DNA of 64,000 nucleotides from Streptosporangium pseudovulgare (GCF_014648055.1 NZ_BMQJ01000011.1:62001-126000), one strand, 5' to 3'. Positions 23,930 to 34,510 are shown, numbered from the stretch's first letter. The notes: generated by a model not told the origin, from the sequence alone. A program made the numbers and translations.

Positions 23930-25534
23930 GTGACAGGCAACGGGCAGTTCCCTCCGCCGCCGCCTCAGCCGCAGGGATATCCGCACCCCGCGCCGCCGCC
24001 CGCCTGGGCCTCCGCTCCTCCCCAGGGGCCGCCCCAGACCCCGCCGCCGGGTCATCCGCCTCAGGGCCCGCCCCCGCAGGGACCGCCGCCGGGACAGGGC
24101 GGGCCCGGGGGTTACGGCCATCCGCACGGGGGTCCGGCGGCGCCCGTTTCCCCTCCGCCGCAGGGCGTCCCACCCCGGCCGCTTCCCCCGCGACCGCCCG
24201 CCCCGCACCCCTTCCCGCCGCCGGGACACCCGGGTCCGGGACACTCGGGTCCGGGGTATCCGGGGCCGGGTCACCCGCCGGCCCACCCTCCCCAGGGACA
24301 TCCGCCGCAGCCGCCGGGATACCCGCCCCAGCCGGTCCAGGGGCCCCCGCCGCAGCGGTTCCCCCAGCCGGCCCCGCAGCCTTTCCCCCAGCCGGTTCCG
24401 CCGCAGGGGCAGGCGCCGTACGGCATGCCGCCGGCACCGCCGGCGCCGCCGCCTTCCCCCCTCCAGGGCCCCTCCCCCTACCCTCAGTGGCAGCCGCCGC
24501 GCCGCCGTTCCGGCGCCGGCGCGGTCATCGGCGGGATCTTCGGGGCGATCGCGGTCGCGTTCGTCGGGATCATCGTGATCGCCGCGGTCCTCCGCGGCGG
24601 CGACGACTCCCACATGGTCTCGCCGGTCGCCCTCCCCACCTCCACCCCGTACGAGGCGCGGACGAGCGAGCCCGCCGACCCGACGCCCACCGCAAGCACC
24701 ACGAGCACCACGAGCACCGCCGACGACTCCGGCGACTCCCAGGGCTCCGATGACACGACGGACACGACGGACACGGCCGACGCCCGGCCCCGGAGGGTGC
24801 TGAACACCAGCCTCACGAACAACACCCTCTACCGTGCCGGGAGCCTGCCCCGGGTCTCCTGCCCCGCCGGCTCGGCCAACATCTACAGCAACGCCCAGCT
24901 CAAGGCGCTGATCCTCAAGACGTCCCGGTGCCTGGACAAGGGCTGGGCGCAGATCCTGCAGCAGCAGGGCATCGACTGGCGGCGGCCGGGCTACGCCATC
25001 ACCTCCACCAGGGGACGCGGCGCGTGCGGGGACTTCCCCTCGGCCGGCGGCATCGTGCCGTACTACTGCCCCCGCAACGAGACGATCTACGCCTCGACCT
25101 CCGCCATGGTGCGAGGCTCGGGCCGCTCCCTGGGGTACGGCCAGCTCACGAACTGGCACGGCGGGATCGTCAGCATGATGGCCCACGAGTACGGCCATCA
25201 CGTCCAGCAGCTCTCGGGCCTGTCGAACACCTGGTGGGAGAAGAGCCTGCGCTCCACCAGCAAGAGCGGCAGGCTGGCGCTGAGCCGCAGGTTCGAGCTG
25301 CAGGCCACCTGCTTCGGCGCGATGTTCATGCGCTCGGTCTCGGCGACCTACCCGGTCACCCCGGCGCGGCGCGACACCCTCTACTACTTCTACTCGCGCG
25401 TGGGTGACTGGGCGGGCGCTCCCCGCGACCACGGCTCCCCCGCCAACAACAACCGCTGGTTCCGCCAGGGCTACGAGAAGAACAAGACCTTCCAGTGCAA
25501 CACCTGGCTGGCTCCGGCGTCCACGACGTCATGA
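23930..25534 (+). CDS. Membrane-anchored neutral zinc metallopeptidase (YpfJ-like)
   Basis: 534-residue protein. Residues 1-180 are an extreme Pro/Gly/Gln-rich cytoplasmic region. A single membrane segment follows (VIGGIFGAIAVAFVGIIVIA), then a Ser/Thr/Asp-rich spacer, and then a neutral zinc metallopeptidase domain of the YpfJ family with HEYGH in MMAHEYGHHVQQLSG. Downstream RFELQATCFGAMF holds the third zinc ligand region, and CNTWLAP ends the protein. The catalytic part would face outside. I chose GTG 23930 because GGGGAGA precedes it; an upstream ATG at 23843 is possible. The substrate and role are unknown; such genes are often linked to envelope stress. Confidence 0.85.
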   Translation: MTGNGQFPPPPPQPQGYPHPAPPPAWASAPPQGPPQTPPPGHPPQGPPPQGPPPGQGGPGGYGHPHGGPAAPVSPPPQGVPPRPLPPRPPAPHPFPPPGHPGPGHSGPGYPGPGHPPAHPPQGHPPQPPGYPPQPVQGPPPQRFPQPAPQPFPQPVPPQGQAPYGMPPAPPAPPPSPLQGPSPYPQWQPPRRRSGAGAVIGGIFGAIAVAFVGIIVIAAVLRGGDDSHMVSPVALPTSTPYEARTSEPADPTPTASTTSTTSTADDSGDSQGSDDTTDTTDTADARPRRVLNTSLTNNTLYRAGSLPRVSCPAGSANIYSNAQLKALILKTSRCLDKGWAQILQQQGIDWRRPGYAITSTRGRGACGDFPSAGGIVPYYCPRNETIYASTSAMVRGSGRSLGYGQLTNWHGGIVSMMAHEYGHHVQQLSGLSNTWWEKSLRSTSKSGRLALSRRFELQATCFGAMFMRSVSATYPVTPARRDTLYYFYSRVGDWAGAPRDHGSPANNNRWFRQGYEKNKTFQCNTWLAPASTTS

Positions 25535-25581
25535 CTGTCGCCATGTTTTAAGCGTCCGTTAACCGTTACTTGATCATGTGT

Positions 25582-25656
25582 CTGTCATGTACCGGTATGG
25601 GAGCTAGAATCCTGGCAAATTTCGTGTAAGCAGGGAATCTTGGCTGTTTTGCCAGG
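25582..25656 (+). promoter_or_regulatory. Promoter with long-spaced inverted repeat upstream of LCP gene
   Basis: CTGTCA (25582-25587), a 17-base spacer and TAGAAT (25605-25610) make a good -35/-10 pair. Directly after it, CCTGGCAAA (25611-25619) is matched by a perfect inverted TTTGCCAGG (25648-25656), 28 bases apart. The arms lie around the start point and in the leader, so they could be an operator or a leader hairpin. Confidence 0.55.
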
Positions 25657-25684
25657 TGGACCGGGATGAACCATAGGAAGCGGT

Positions 25685-27886
25685 GTGACGATGCACCTTG
25701 GGCAAGACTCGGGGGACGCCGCCGAGGGCGGGCAACGACGCACCCGGCAGCGTGATGCGAACCCCGGAACACCCCCGGGGCCCCCCGGAACACCCCCAGG
25801 TCCGCACGATCCTTCCGGCGCGCCGACCTCGCACGGAGCGCAGGGCGCGCACGGAGCACCCGGCGCCGGAGCACCCGACGCTGGAGCACCCGGCGCTGGA
25901 GCACCCGGCGCTGGAGCACCAGCCGCATCACCGGACGACCCCGCCGACCCGGAGAAGACCCGGGCCTTCCGGAAGACCCCCAACAGGACGGCCCCGCAGG
26001 GCGGAGCGGTCCCTCCGGGCACGCCGGGAGGACCGGCCGCGCCCAGCGGCCCGCAGGGATCGTCCGCGCCCGGCGGCCCGCAGGGATCGTCCGCGCCGGC
26101 CGGGCAGCCCGCCCCGGGCCGCCCCACCCCGCAGCAGCCGCCCGGCGCCCAGGACAAGCTCGTCGCCGGATCGCCCACGCCGCAGGCCCCGCCCGCCGGA
26201 CCGGCCGCGGCGGCGCCCGCGCCCGCGGGAGGCTCCTCCCCTGCCCCTGCCCCCGCGGCCTCCCCGCCGCCCGGAGCGGGTTCTCCCTCACCGGCGTCCG
26301 GCCCGGGGCCGTCCGCGCCCCAGGCCTCCGGCGGGACCTCCGGGAAGGGGGCCGCCGGGAAGCGGATGCGGTTCGCCCGGCCGCTGACGATCGGCTCGAT
26401 CATCGGCTGGACCGCGCTGTCGGCGATCCTCCCGGGTGCGGCGCACCTGCGCTCCGGACGGCGCCGCATCGGGTACGCCCTGCTCGGAGTCTTCGCCGCG
26501 CTGCTGGTGGCGGCGCTGGTCGCCGGGCTCACCCTCCAGGGCAACGTCGGCTTCCTCGCCCGGGACAGCACGCTGACGGGCCTGGTGGCCCTGACCGGGG
26601 TGGGCGCCCTCGCCTGGTTCCTGCTGGTGCTCTTCTCCTACGTCACCCTCGGCCCGAACCGGCTGAAGGGCCGGGACCAGATCATCTCGGGCATCGCGGC
26701 CGGGGTGCTGTGCGTGTCCGTGATGGCGCCGTTCGGATACGCCGCGAGCAGCGTGCTGGCCATCAAGGACACGGCCAACGTCATCTTCCAGCAGCAGGAG
26801 GAGGCGAACCCCACGGCCGCGCCGATCAAGGCCGAGGACCCCTGGGACGGCAGCTCCAGGGTGAACTTCCTGCTGGTCGGCGGTGACGCGGCAGGCAACC
26901 GCACCGGCCTGCGGACCGACAGCATGACCGTGGCCAGCATCGACATCAAGAGCGGCAACACGGTGCTGTTCAGCCTCCCGCGCAACCTGCAGCACGTCCG
27001 CTTCCGGCCCGGCACCCCGCTGGCCAAGCGGTTCCCCAACGGCTACATGGCCGATCTGCCCAACGGCGGCCTGCTCAACGAGATCTGGCAGTACGCCGAG
27101 GAGAACCCGGACCTCGTGCACGGCAAGGACGGGCAGCGCGGCCCCAAGGCCCTGATGGACACCATCGGCTACACGCTCAACCTGAAGATCGACTACTACG
27201 CCCTGATCAACATGTACGGCTTCGCCCACCTCGTGGACGCCATCGGCGGCCTGAAGATCCGGGTGGACCACGACATCCGCTGGGGCGGCCACTTCGGCAC
27301 GGCCGGCACGATCAAGGCGGGCTACCGGACGCTCTCCGGCGAGGAGGCGCTCTGGTACGGCCGCTCCCGGGTGGACAGCGACGACTTCTCCCGGATGGGC
27401 CGGCAGCGGTGCGTCATCGGCGCCTTCGCCCAGCAGGCCACGCCGCAGGTGGTGCTGACCAACTTCATCAAGATCGCACAGGCCGCCAAGAAGCTCGCCA
27501 CCACGAACATCCCCCGCGAGCTGCTGGACCCGCTGATCGAGCTGGCCATGAAGGTGAAGGGTGCGAAGATCACCAGCCTCCAGTTCGTGCCGCCGCAGTT
27601 CTACAGCGGCGCACCCGACTGGGTGAAGATCCGCACCGCGACCGCGCGGGCGCTGCGCCAGTCGGTCCAGCCCGCCCGCCGCCCCCAGGCCGCGGGCGCC
27701 ACCGCCTCGCCGGCCGACGGGACGCCCTCGGCCGGGGCGAGCGGGGCCACCCCGGAGCCCGGGGTGAGCGGCACCACGCCCAAGCCCACGCCGACCAGGT
27801 CGGCGGTGGCGGCCAAGCCCAGCCAGACCCCCACCCGGAACGGCAACCCCTCGGCGGAGTCCCTGTCGGAGACCTGCGGGCTCTGA
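25685..27886 (+). CDS. LytR-CpsA-Psr family cell-wall ligase
   Basis: 733-residue membrane protein. A Pro/Ala/Gly-rich N-terminus (about 230 residues) includes a pentad GAPGAGAPGAGAP repeated at DNA level with a 15-base period near 25860-25925. Several membrane segments follow (about 245-365). Then comes an extracellular LCP domain with VNFLLVGGD, LRTDSMTVASID, FSLPRNLQHVR (catalytic Asp/Arg set) and YALINMYGFAHLVDAIGG, ending near residue 590. LCP enzymes attach polymers such as teichoic acids or arabinogalactan to peptidoglycan. The first start is GTG 25685; ATG 25691 is better spaced from AGGAAG. The multi-TM N-terminus is more than the usual single anchor. Confidence 0.88.
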   Translation: MTMHLGQDSGDAAEGGQRRTRQRDANPGTPPGPPGTPPGPHDPSGAPTSHGAQGAHGAPGAGAPDAGAPGAGAPGAGAPAASPDDPADPEKTRAFRKTPNRTAPQGGAVPPGTPGGPAAPSGPQGSSAPGGPQGSSAPAGQPAPGRPTPQQPPGAQDKLVAGSPTPQAPPAGPAAAAPAPAGGSSPAPAPAASPPPGAGSPSPASGPGPSAPQASGGTSGKGAAGKRMRFARPLTIGSIIGWTALSAILPGAAHLRSGRRRIGYALLGVFAALLVAALVAGLTLQGNVGFLARDSTLTGLVALTGVGALAWFLLVLFSYVTLGPNRLKGRDQIISGIAAGVLCVSVMAPFGYAASSVLAIKDTANVIFQQQEEANPTAAPIKAEDPWDGSSRVNFLLVGGDAAGNRTGLRTDSMTVASIDIKSGNTVLFSLPRNLQHVRFRPGTPLAKRFPNGYMADLPNGGLLNEIWQYAEENPDLVHGKDGQRGPKALMDTIGYTLNLKIDYYALINMYGFAHLVDAIGGLKIRVDHDIRWGGHFGTAGTIKAGYRTLSGEEALWYGRSRVDSDDFSRMGRQRCVIGAFAQQATPQVVLTNFIKIAQAAKKLATTNIPRELLDPLIELAMKVKGAKITSLQFVPPQFYSGAPDWVKIRTATARALRQSVQPARRPQAAGATASPADGTPSAGASGATPEPGVSGTTPKPTPTRSAVAAKPSQTPTRNGNPSAESLSETCGL

Positions 27887-27909
27887 CGCCCGGCGGATCC
27901 CACCGCCCC

Positions 27910-27953
27910 GGCCCGTGGCCCGGTCCCCTCGCGGGGGCCGGGCCACGGCCTTT
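27910..27953 (+). terminator. Hairpin terminator with T-run after LCP gene
   Basis: GGCCCGTGGCCCGG pairs with CCGGGCCACGG around an inner CCCC/GGGG stem, and is followed by CCTTT. It lies about 25 bases after the LCP stop and also faces the convergent gene at 28077. Confidence 0.6.
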
Positions 27954-28076
27954 CCCGCCACGGCCTTTCCCGCCACCGCGCGCCACCGCACGCACCACTG
28001 CACGCACCGCCGCGTGCCACCGCCGTACGGCCGCGCGTGCCACCGTGCGGACCGCCGCCGGGACGGCCGCAGCCGG

Positions 28077-30122
28077 TCAGGCCGCCGCCGCGCGCCGGGG
28101 CAGCAGCGCGAAGGCTCCGAGGTAGAGCAGCCCCGCCACGATCAGCAGGCCCCGGTAGCCGACGACCAGCGCCAGGTACTCCAGGCAGCCGCCGGCCATC
28201 GCGCCCAGCAGGTTCGCGCCGAAGGCGGTCGTGCCGTCGTGCGAGTCGGCGAACCGTTTGGCGAACACCACGTTGGCCGCGAAGATCGGCAGGAACGCCA
28301 CGACCACGGCGGTCACCGCCCGCAGCGGCAGCGGCAGGCCCAGCAGCCAGGAGCTGGGCACCAGCCAGGCCAGCACCAGTCCGGCGAGGAGCACACCGTA
28401 CATGACGGGCAGCGGCGGGGTCGGGAAGCGGCGCGTCACCTCCACTGCGGCGAGCACCGCGACCAGCACCCCGGCGAACACCACCGCGTTGACCACCCAG
28501 GTCGTGCCGAACAGCAGCGCGAACCCGGTGACGCTCTTGGTCTCCAGCAGCATGAACGCCACGCCCAGCAGGAACAGGTCGGCGTACGGGCGCATCCTGC
28601 GGTACGGCCCGGCGACCGCCCGGACGGCGAGCAGGCTCACGATCAGGATCAGGATCAGGGTGACGACGTAGATCTGCGGGATCGTGCGGTCCTTGAGGTA
28701 CAGGAAGGGCCGGTCGTCGTCGCTCGGCGGCGGGGCCCCGGCGGCGGCGCCCGCCCACTCGGCGCCGCAGGACTGGTCGGCGGCGGCGAGGCCGGCGGTG
28801 ATCACGGCCTGCTGCCCGGCCTGGCTGACCACGTCCACGCAGGGCCGGTGACCGAAGGCGGCCTGCGCGGTGGCGGCGAGCCGGTCGACCAGCCAGCCCT
28901 CGCGGTAGTAGTTGTACATCGAGAAGGTGCCGCCGGGCTTGAGGTGGTCCCTGGCCGCTTCCATGGCCTGCCGGGTGAACAGGTAGCTCTCCAGCCGCAG
29001 CGAGCCGGCGCCGGAGACCAGGGTCAGCGAGTCGGGCAGCGCGAACAGGATCAGGTCGTACTTCCTGGCCGTGCGTTCCAGGTAGGCGCGGCCGTCGGTG
29101 ACGACGGTGGTGACCCGGGGGTCGGCGTAGGGCCGATCGGGGTGGTAGATCTCGCCGAGCTCGCGGAGCCTGGGGTCGATCTCCACGGCGTCCACGTGTT
29201 TCGCGCCCTTGGCCAGCGCGATCGCCACGTCGGTGCCGCTGCCCGCGCCGACGATCAGCACGTCGTCGAGCCGGTGGGCGGCCGACCTCTCGTACGGCAG
29301 CGCGTACTGCCGCTCCCACGACAGCCGCTCCCGCGCCGGGATGGCCTGCTGGTGCGGGATGCCGTTGACCTGGATGTCCATCACCGGGACGCCCTGCCAT
29401 AGGAAGCGGTCGTAGGTCACCTTGTAGTACGGCGACCACAGCGCCCCGGCGGTCAGCGTCTCGACGGCGAGCGCGCCGACGACGACCAGCGACGGCACGA
29501 GCACCGCGACCCGGCCGCCGAGCCCGCGCGGCCACAGCAGCGCGACGTAGGCGGCCGCGGCGATCATCCCCCACACCACCGGCGGGGCGCCGAGGAACGA
29601 CAGCGCGGTGAACAGCGCGATGCCTGTGAGGCTGCCGACCAGGTCGTAGCGGTAGGCCTCCAGCCGGTCCAGCTCGGGGAAGCAGCGGCCGACCAGCTCG
29701 GCCGGGCCCATCAGCACGACCGCGGCGGCGGCGAAGATCAGCGGCAGGATCAGCCACGGCGGCGGCCCGCTGGTGTTGAGGCTGGTCCAGTACAGGACGC
29801 CCTCGGTGTCGCGGTCCACCGTGACCGGGAATCGCAGGATCACCAGCACCAGGACGGCCAGCGCGATCGCCGAGTAGTACGGCGGGCGCGCCGTGCGCCC
29901 CACCCGCAGGAAACCCAGCCCGATTCCGAGGAACGACCCCAGAAGGACAAAATTCGTGAAATAACTCAAATGCACGATATTCGAGCCGGTCCACCGGATC
30001 AGCGCCAGCTCCAGGAAAAGCATGAACGCGCTGGCCACGACCAGTCTGGGCCGGGCGCCGAGCCAGTGCCGGGAAAAGGCGCCGGAATGCGGTGATGGCG
30101 TGGTCTCCGCCGCTGTGGTCAT
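28077..30122 (-). CDS. Membrane spermidine-synthase-like protein
   Basis: 681-residue protein with hydrophobic segments on both sides of a soluble methyltransferase-fold domain. About seven predicted TM segments lead; the central domain has the SAM-type loop VLIVGAGSGTDVAIALAKGA, then VDAVEIDPRL and VVTDGRAYLERT, as in spermidine synthases. A further cluster of TM segments closes the protein. Fused membrane spermidine-synthase-like proteins are widespread in bacteria but poorly characterised; polyamine synthesis should not be assumed. I chose ATG 30122; a TTG at 30131 is possible. It is divergent from the subtilase gene. Confidence 0.82.
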   Translation of the reverse strand: MTTAAETTPSPHSGAFSRHWLGARPRLVVASAFMLFLELALIRWTGSNIVHLSYFTNFVLLGSFLGIGLGFLRVGRTARPPYYSAIALAVLVLVILRFPVTVDRDTEGVLYWTSLNTSGPPPWLILPLIFAAAAVVLMGPAELVGRCFPELDRLEAYRYDLVGSLTGIALFTALSFLGAPPVVWGMIAAAAYVALLWPRGLGGRVAVLVPSLVVVGALAVETLTAGALWSPYYKVTYDRFLWQGVPVMDIQVNGIPHQQAIPARERLSWERQYALPYERSAAHRLDDVLIVGAGSGTDVAIALAKGAKHVDAVEIDPRLRELGEIYHPDRPYADPRVTTVVTDGRAYLERTARKYDLILFALPDSLTLVSGAGSLRLESYLFTRQAMEAARDHLKPGGTFSMYNYYREGWLVDRLAATAQAAFGHRPCVDVVSQAGQQAVITAGLAAADQSCGAEWAGAAAGAPPPSDDDRPFLYLKDRTIPQIYVVTLILILIVSLLAVRAVAGPYRRMRPYADLFLLGVAFMLLETKSVTGFALLFGTTWVVNAVVFAGVLVAVLAAVEVTRRFPTPPLPVMYGVLLAGLVLAWLVPSSWLLGLPLPLRAVTAVVVAFLPIFAANVVFAKRFADSHDGTTAFGANLLGAMAGGCLEYLALVVGYRGLLIVAGLLYLGAFALLPRRAAAA

Positions 30123-30294
30123 GCCGGACAACCTAGTGACCGCCGCGTCCCCGCGAAAGGAAAACGGCCCCGGCGATTTGCCGGTGTAAACGGGAGAAGA
30201 TACCGGTCGGAGTTGTTATGAACGGCTGGACGCGCCCGGCGGAAATGGAGGAACGTGGGATGGCCCGTTCCCTTCGGTTTCCCGGTGGTGCGTC

Positions 30295-31653
30295 ATGCGC
30301 GTCCTCATCCAGCTCCGCCCCTCCCCCGACGTCGTCGCGGCCGTGGCCGACCCCGGCGCGACCGCGACCACGGCCGACGTCGCCGACGGCCTGCCCGGCG
30401 TCGCGCTGGACCACTCCTTCACCCCGGTCGCCGTCCCGCGCCCCGTGCCGGCGACCGGCGGCGACCCGCTGTCGCTGAACCAGGCGCTGACCTTCTCGCT
30501 CGCCGCCGAGGACGCCACCGTGATGGTCCGCGGTGAGATCTCCGACGACGAGCTGTCCACCCGCCTGACACTGCTGCCCGCGCTGCACCGCGACGTCGTG
30601 GGGGTCTTCGCCGACCCGGTCATCGAGCCCAACCCCACCTGCGGCGGCGACGGCCCGGTGGGCGACTGGCACGACGTGGAGCGGCTGCTGGACGTCGCCG
30701 GGCTGGGCGCCGAGGGCATGGACGGCTCCGGCGTCGCCCTCGCGGTGCTGGACACCGGCATCAACACCGCCCACGTCACCGGCCGTCTCGGTCGCGACCT
30801 CACCCTGGACGCCACGCGGAGCTGGAACCCCGACGGGGTGCACGGCACCCCGGGCGGTTTCCCCGTCGACCACGGCTCGATGTGCGCGTTCGACGCGCTG
30901 ATCGCCGCGCCGCGCGCAACGCTGCTCGACCTGCCCGTGCTGCTCTCCCGCAGGCCGGGCGGCTCGGCCCTGGACGGCATGCTGTCGGACGCGGTGGCCG
31001 CCTTCGCCCACCTGCGCACCGTCCTGGAGGCGCAGCCCGCCGGGTCGCGGGCCCTGGTGATCACCAACAGCTGGGGGTCGTTCTCCCCGCGCTGGGACTT
31101 CCCCGTCGGCCACCCCGGCAACTACTCCGACAACCCCGCCCACCCCTTCAACCTCATCGTCTCCAGCCTGGAGCAGGCCGGCGCGGACGTGCTGTTCGCC
31201 GCGGGCAACTGCGGGCGCGAGTGCCGCGACAGCCGGTGCGCCTACCCGGACCGGCCGATCACGGGCGCCAACTCCCACCCGGGCGTGCTGTCCATCGGCG
31301 GGGTGGACACCGCCGGGGAGCGGGTCGGCTACTCCTCCCAGGGCCCCGGCCGGCTCACCTCCCGCAAGCCCGACATCTGCTCCTACACCCACTTCTCCGG
31401 CTCCGGGGCCTTCGGCGACCGTGAGCCCGACTCCGGCACCTCGGCCGCCTGCCCGGTCGCCGCCGGGGTGGTCGCGGCCGTGCGCACGGTGTGGCCGGCC
31501 TCCCGGCTCGCCCCGGCGCAGCTGCGCACCCTGCTGCGCCGTACCGCCGACGACCGCAGCGACGTCGGGTTCGACTTCGACTACGGCTACGGCGTCATCG
31601 ACGCCTCCGGGGTCATCTCCTCATTGCGCCGCCGGGCGGCGCGCGTAGCGTGA
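30295..31653 (+). CDS. S8 subtilisin-like protease without signal peptide
   Basis: 452-residue subtilase. The catalytic Asp is D153 (AVLDTGIN), His is H193 (FPVDHGSMCAFD) and Ser is S383 (DSGTSAACPVAAG); the oxyanion region is VLFAAGNCG. The N-terminal 130 residues are not a classical inhibitory propeptide and no secretion signal is visible, so it is probably intracellular. A Cys-rich stretch (AGNCGRECRDSRC) follows the oxyanion Asn. The gene is followed 5 bases later by a small protein gene, with which it probably forms a unit. The substrate is unknown. Confidence 0.88.
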   Translation: MRVLIQLRPSPDVVAAVADPGATATTADVADGLPGVALDHSFTPVAVPRPVPATGGDPLSLNQALTFSLAAEDATVMVRGEISDDELSTRLTLLPALHRDVVGVFADPVIEPNPTCGGDGPVGDWHDVERLLDVAGLGAEGMDGSGVALAVLDTGINTAHVTGRLGRDLTLDATRSWNPDGVHGTPGGFPVDHGSMCAFDALIAAPRATLLDLPVLLSRRPGGSALDGMLSDAVAAFAHLRTVLEAQPAGSRALVITNSWGSFSPRWDFPVGHPGNYSDNPAHPFNLIVSSLEQAGADVLFAAGNCGRECRDSRCAYPDRPITGANSHPGVLSIGGVDTAGERVGYSSQGPGRLTSRKPDICSYTHFSGSGAFGDREPDSGTSAACPVAAGVVAAVRTVWPASRLAPAQLRTLLRRTADDRSDVGFDFDYGYGVIDASGVISSLRRRAARVA

Positions 31654-31658
31654 GGAAC

Positions 31659-31892
31659 ATGGTTCTCGTCACCGTACGGCTCGCGCCCAGGGCGACCCTC
31701 GAACAGGCCATGCGCCGCCTGAAGCTGTCGGAGAAGGACGTCGACACCGGCTACGGCCTGGTGCTCATCGACCCCGGCGAGGACCTGTACGGCCTGCGCG
31801 TGAGCGAGGCCGCCGCCCGGCGGATCGACCCGTCCGCCGGCGGCGGCCCGTACGCCGACCCCCGCATCGAACCGTACGGCCCGCCGGACTAG
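31659..31892 (+). CDS. Small companion of the subtilase (unrecognised)
   Basis: 77-residue acidic-basic protein I cannot name. It has an alpha/beta pattern: strand VLVTVRLAP, helix LEQAMRRLKLSEKDV, strand YGLVLIDP, helix LRVSEAAARRI, then a Pro-rich tail. This beta-alpha-beta shape recalls, but does not prove, subtilisin propeptide or inhibitor I9-like folds. Its start is 5 bases after the protease stop with GAGGA just upstream. The position suggests a chaperone, inhibitor or substrate adaptor of the subtilase; this is inference. Confidence 0.6.
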   Translation: MVLVTVRLAPRATLEQAMRRLKLSEKDVDTGYGLVLIDPGEDLYGLRVSEAAARRIDPSAGGGPYADPRIEPYGPPD

Positions 31893-31982
31893 CCCCCGTC
31901 CTCGTGGGTCGCCCCGCCCGCCGGGACCGCCCGGACGGCCCGCCGCCATGGGGGCACCCGGTCGGGCCCCGCGGCCGGAGGG

Positions 31983-32722
31983 TCAGGCGTTGGCGCGGTT
32001 GAAGACCCGCGTGCCGACCGCCACGCACACCGCGGACAGGGCGAGCGCCACCCCGACCCCGACGCCCACGGCCGCCGTGGCGTAGTGCCCGGCGAACAGG
32101 TCGCGGACGGCCTCGACGACGTGCCGGAACGGGGTGGCCCGCGACACGGCGTCCAGCCAGGCCGGCGCCATCGACATCGGCAGGAACGCCCCCGACAGCA
32201 GGATCAGCGGGACGACCACGGTGCTGACCACGGGTGCGAACAGGTCGGGGTCGAGGGTGAGCGCGATCGCGTTGGACAGCGCGGCCAGGCTGACCCCGAG
32301 CAGCGCCATGATCGCCAGCCCGGCCAGCACTCCGGGCAGCGGGGCCCGCAGGCCGAAGGCGTAGCCCAGCGCGATCAGCAGGACCGACTGGATGAGCAGG
32401 ATCAGCGAGCTGCCCAGCACCCGGCCCAGCAGCAGGGCGACCCGGTGGGCCGGGGTGACGCGGAGCCGCTCCAGCACGCCGGAGCGCAGGTCGAAGACAA
32501 TGCCGAACCCGGCCATGCCCGCGCTGAGCAGGCTCACCTGGACCAGCAGCCCGGGCACCAGGGTCTCCCAGGTGCCGATCGTGGCGAACAGCGGCCCGAA
32601 CAGCACCAGGTACAGCAGCGGCTGCATGACCCCGAACAGGATGCCGACCTTCTGCCGCAGCAGGATGCGCACGTTGTGCCGGAAGACCAGCCAGGTCTCG
32701 CGGATGACGTCCATCGGACTCC

Positions 32723-32726
<4 letters not shown>
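31983..32726 (-). CDS. ABC-2 type exporter permease (DrrB-like)
   Basis: 247-residue membrane protein with six predicted hydrophobic segments in the ABC-2 permease layout. It has RHNVRILLRQKVGILFGVMQPLLYLVLFG at the N-terminus (two parts of one amphipathic/TM region) and a final segment before RVFNRANA. It resembles DrrB-type drug exporters. GTG 32726 overlaps the ATPase stop (GTGA); ATG 32714 preceded by GAGGAG is the alternative. With the ATPase it forms an exporter controlled by the adjacent TetR protein. The substrate is unknown; a hydrophobic drug is the usual guess. Confidence 0.88.
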
Positions 32727-33643
<917 letters not shown>

Positions 33644-33672
33644 TCGATCGCCTCCATCTTGAAGTCGCCCCA

Positions 33673-33701
33673 AAAATAGAGTGACTTAAAAATTTCTGCA
33701 A
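33673..33701 (-). promoter_or_regulatory. Promoter of the ABC exporter operon
   Basis: On the minus strand TTGCAG (33701-33696), a 17-base spacer and TATTTT (33678-33673) form a good housekeeping-type promoter in an AT-rich island. The -35 lies only 8 bases from the ATG of the divergent TetR gene, so a repressor bound here would shut both. Confidence 0.65.
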
Positions 33702-33709
33702 CATCTAAA

Positions 33710-34354
33710 ATGACCGGCATGAGCGAGGGACTGCGCGCGCGCAAGAAGCGGGAGACCCGCCTGCGCATCTCCGACATCGCGACGGGGCTGTTCATGGCCC
33801 GGGGGTTCGACAACGTGACGGTGGCCGACGTCGCCCGGGCCGCCGACGTCTCGGTCAACACGGTCTTCAACTACTTCGCCACCAAGGAGGACCTGCTCCT
33901 CGACCGGGCGCCCGAGGTCGAGGACCTGCTCGCCCGGGTGGTGCGGGAGCGCGAACCCGGGGAGACCCCCGTGACCGCGGTGCTTCGCGACTTCCTGGAC
34001 GCGCTGGAGACCGGCCACTACCGCTACGGGTTCCACGAGGCCGGCGACGACTTCCTCCGCATGGTCGAGACCAGCCCCAGCCTGGTCGCCCGGGTGCGGG
34101 AGATGGGCGAGACGCGGGAGCGGAGGCTCGCCGAGGCGATCGCAGAGGAGGCCGGCGCCGATCCCGACGACCTGACCCCCGCCCTGGTCGCCGCGCAGAT
34201 CAACGCGGTGCTGCGCACCGTGGTGAACCACGCCGTACGGCGCATGATCGCCGGGGAACGGGCCGACGACATCCTCCCGGACCTGCGCGAGCGGGCCGAG
34301 CAGGCGTTCGGCCTGCTGGAGTCGGGGATCGGCGGGCGCTACACCCGGCGGTGA
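33710..34354 (+). CDS. TetR-family transcriptional regulator
   Basis: 214-residue TetR-type regulator. The HTH (about 15-60) reads RETRLRISDIATGLFMARG, VTVADVARAADVSVNTVFNYF and ATKEDLL. The C-terminal helical ligand domain is typical of drug-sensing members. It is divergent from the DrrAB-like exporter and almost certainly represses it, released by an exported compound. ATG 33710 has no ribosome site (possible leaderless message); the in-frame ATG 33719 is an alternative start. Confidence 0.92.
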   Translation: MTGMSEGLRARKKRETRLRISDIATGLFMARGFDNVTVADVARAADVSVNTVFNYFATKEDLLLDRAPEVEDLLARVVREREPGETPVTAVLRDFLDALETGHYRYGFHEAGDDFLRMVETSPSLVARVREMGETRERRLAEAIAEEAGADPDDLTPALVAAQINAVLRTVVNHAVRRMIAGERADDILPDLRERAEQAFGLLESGIGGRYTRR

Positions 34355-34510
34355 CCCGCCCGGCGGCGATGAGTCCGATGGCCTCCTCCGCCGCGATCCG
34401 CCCGGCAGCGGTCTCCCTGCCGCGACCGGCCCGGCGGCGGCTCCCCGGCCGCCCGGGGGCCGGGCGTCGCCGTACGACGACCACCGCCGAAGAGTGGATC
34501 ATCCGGCGAT

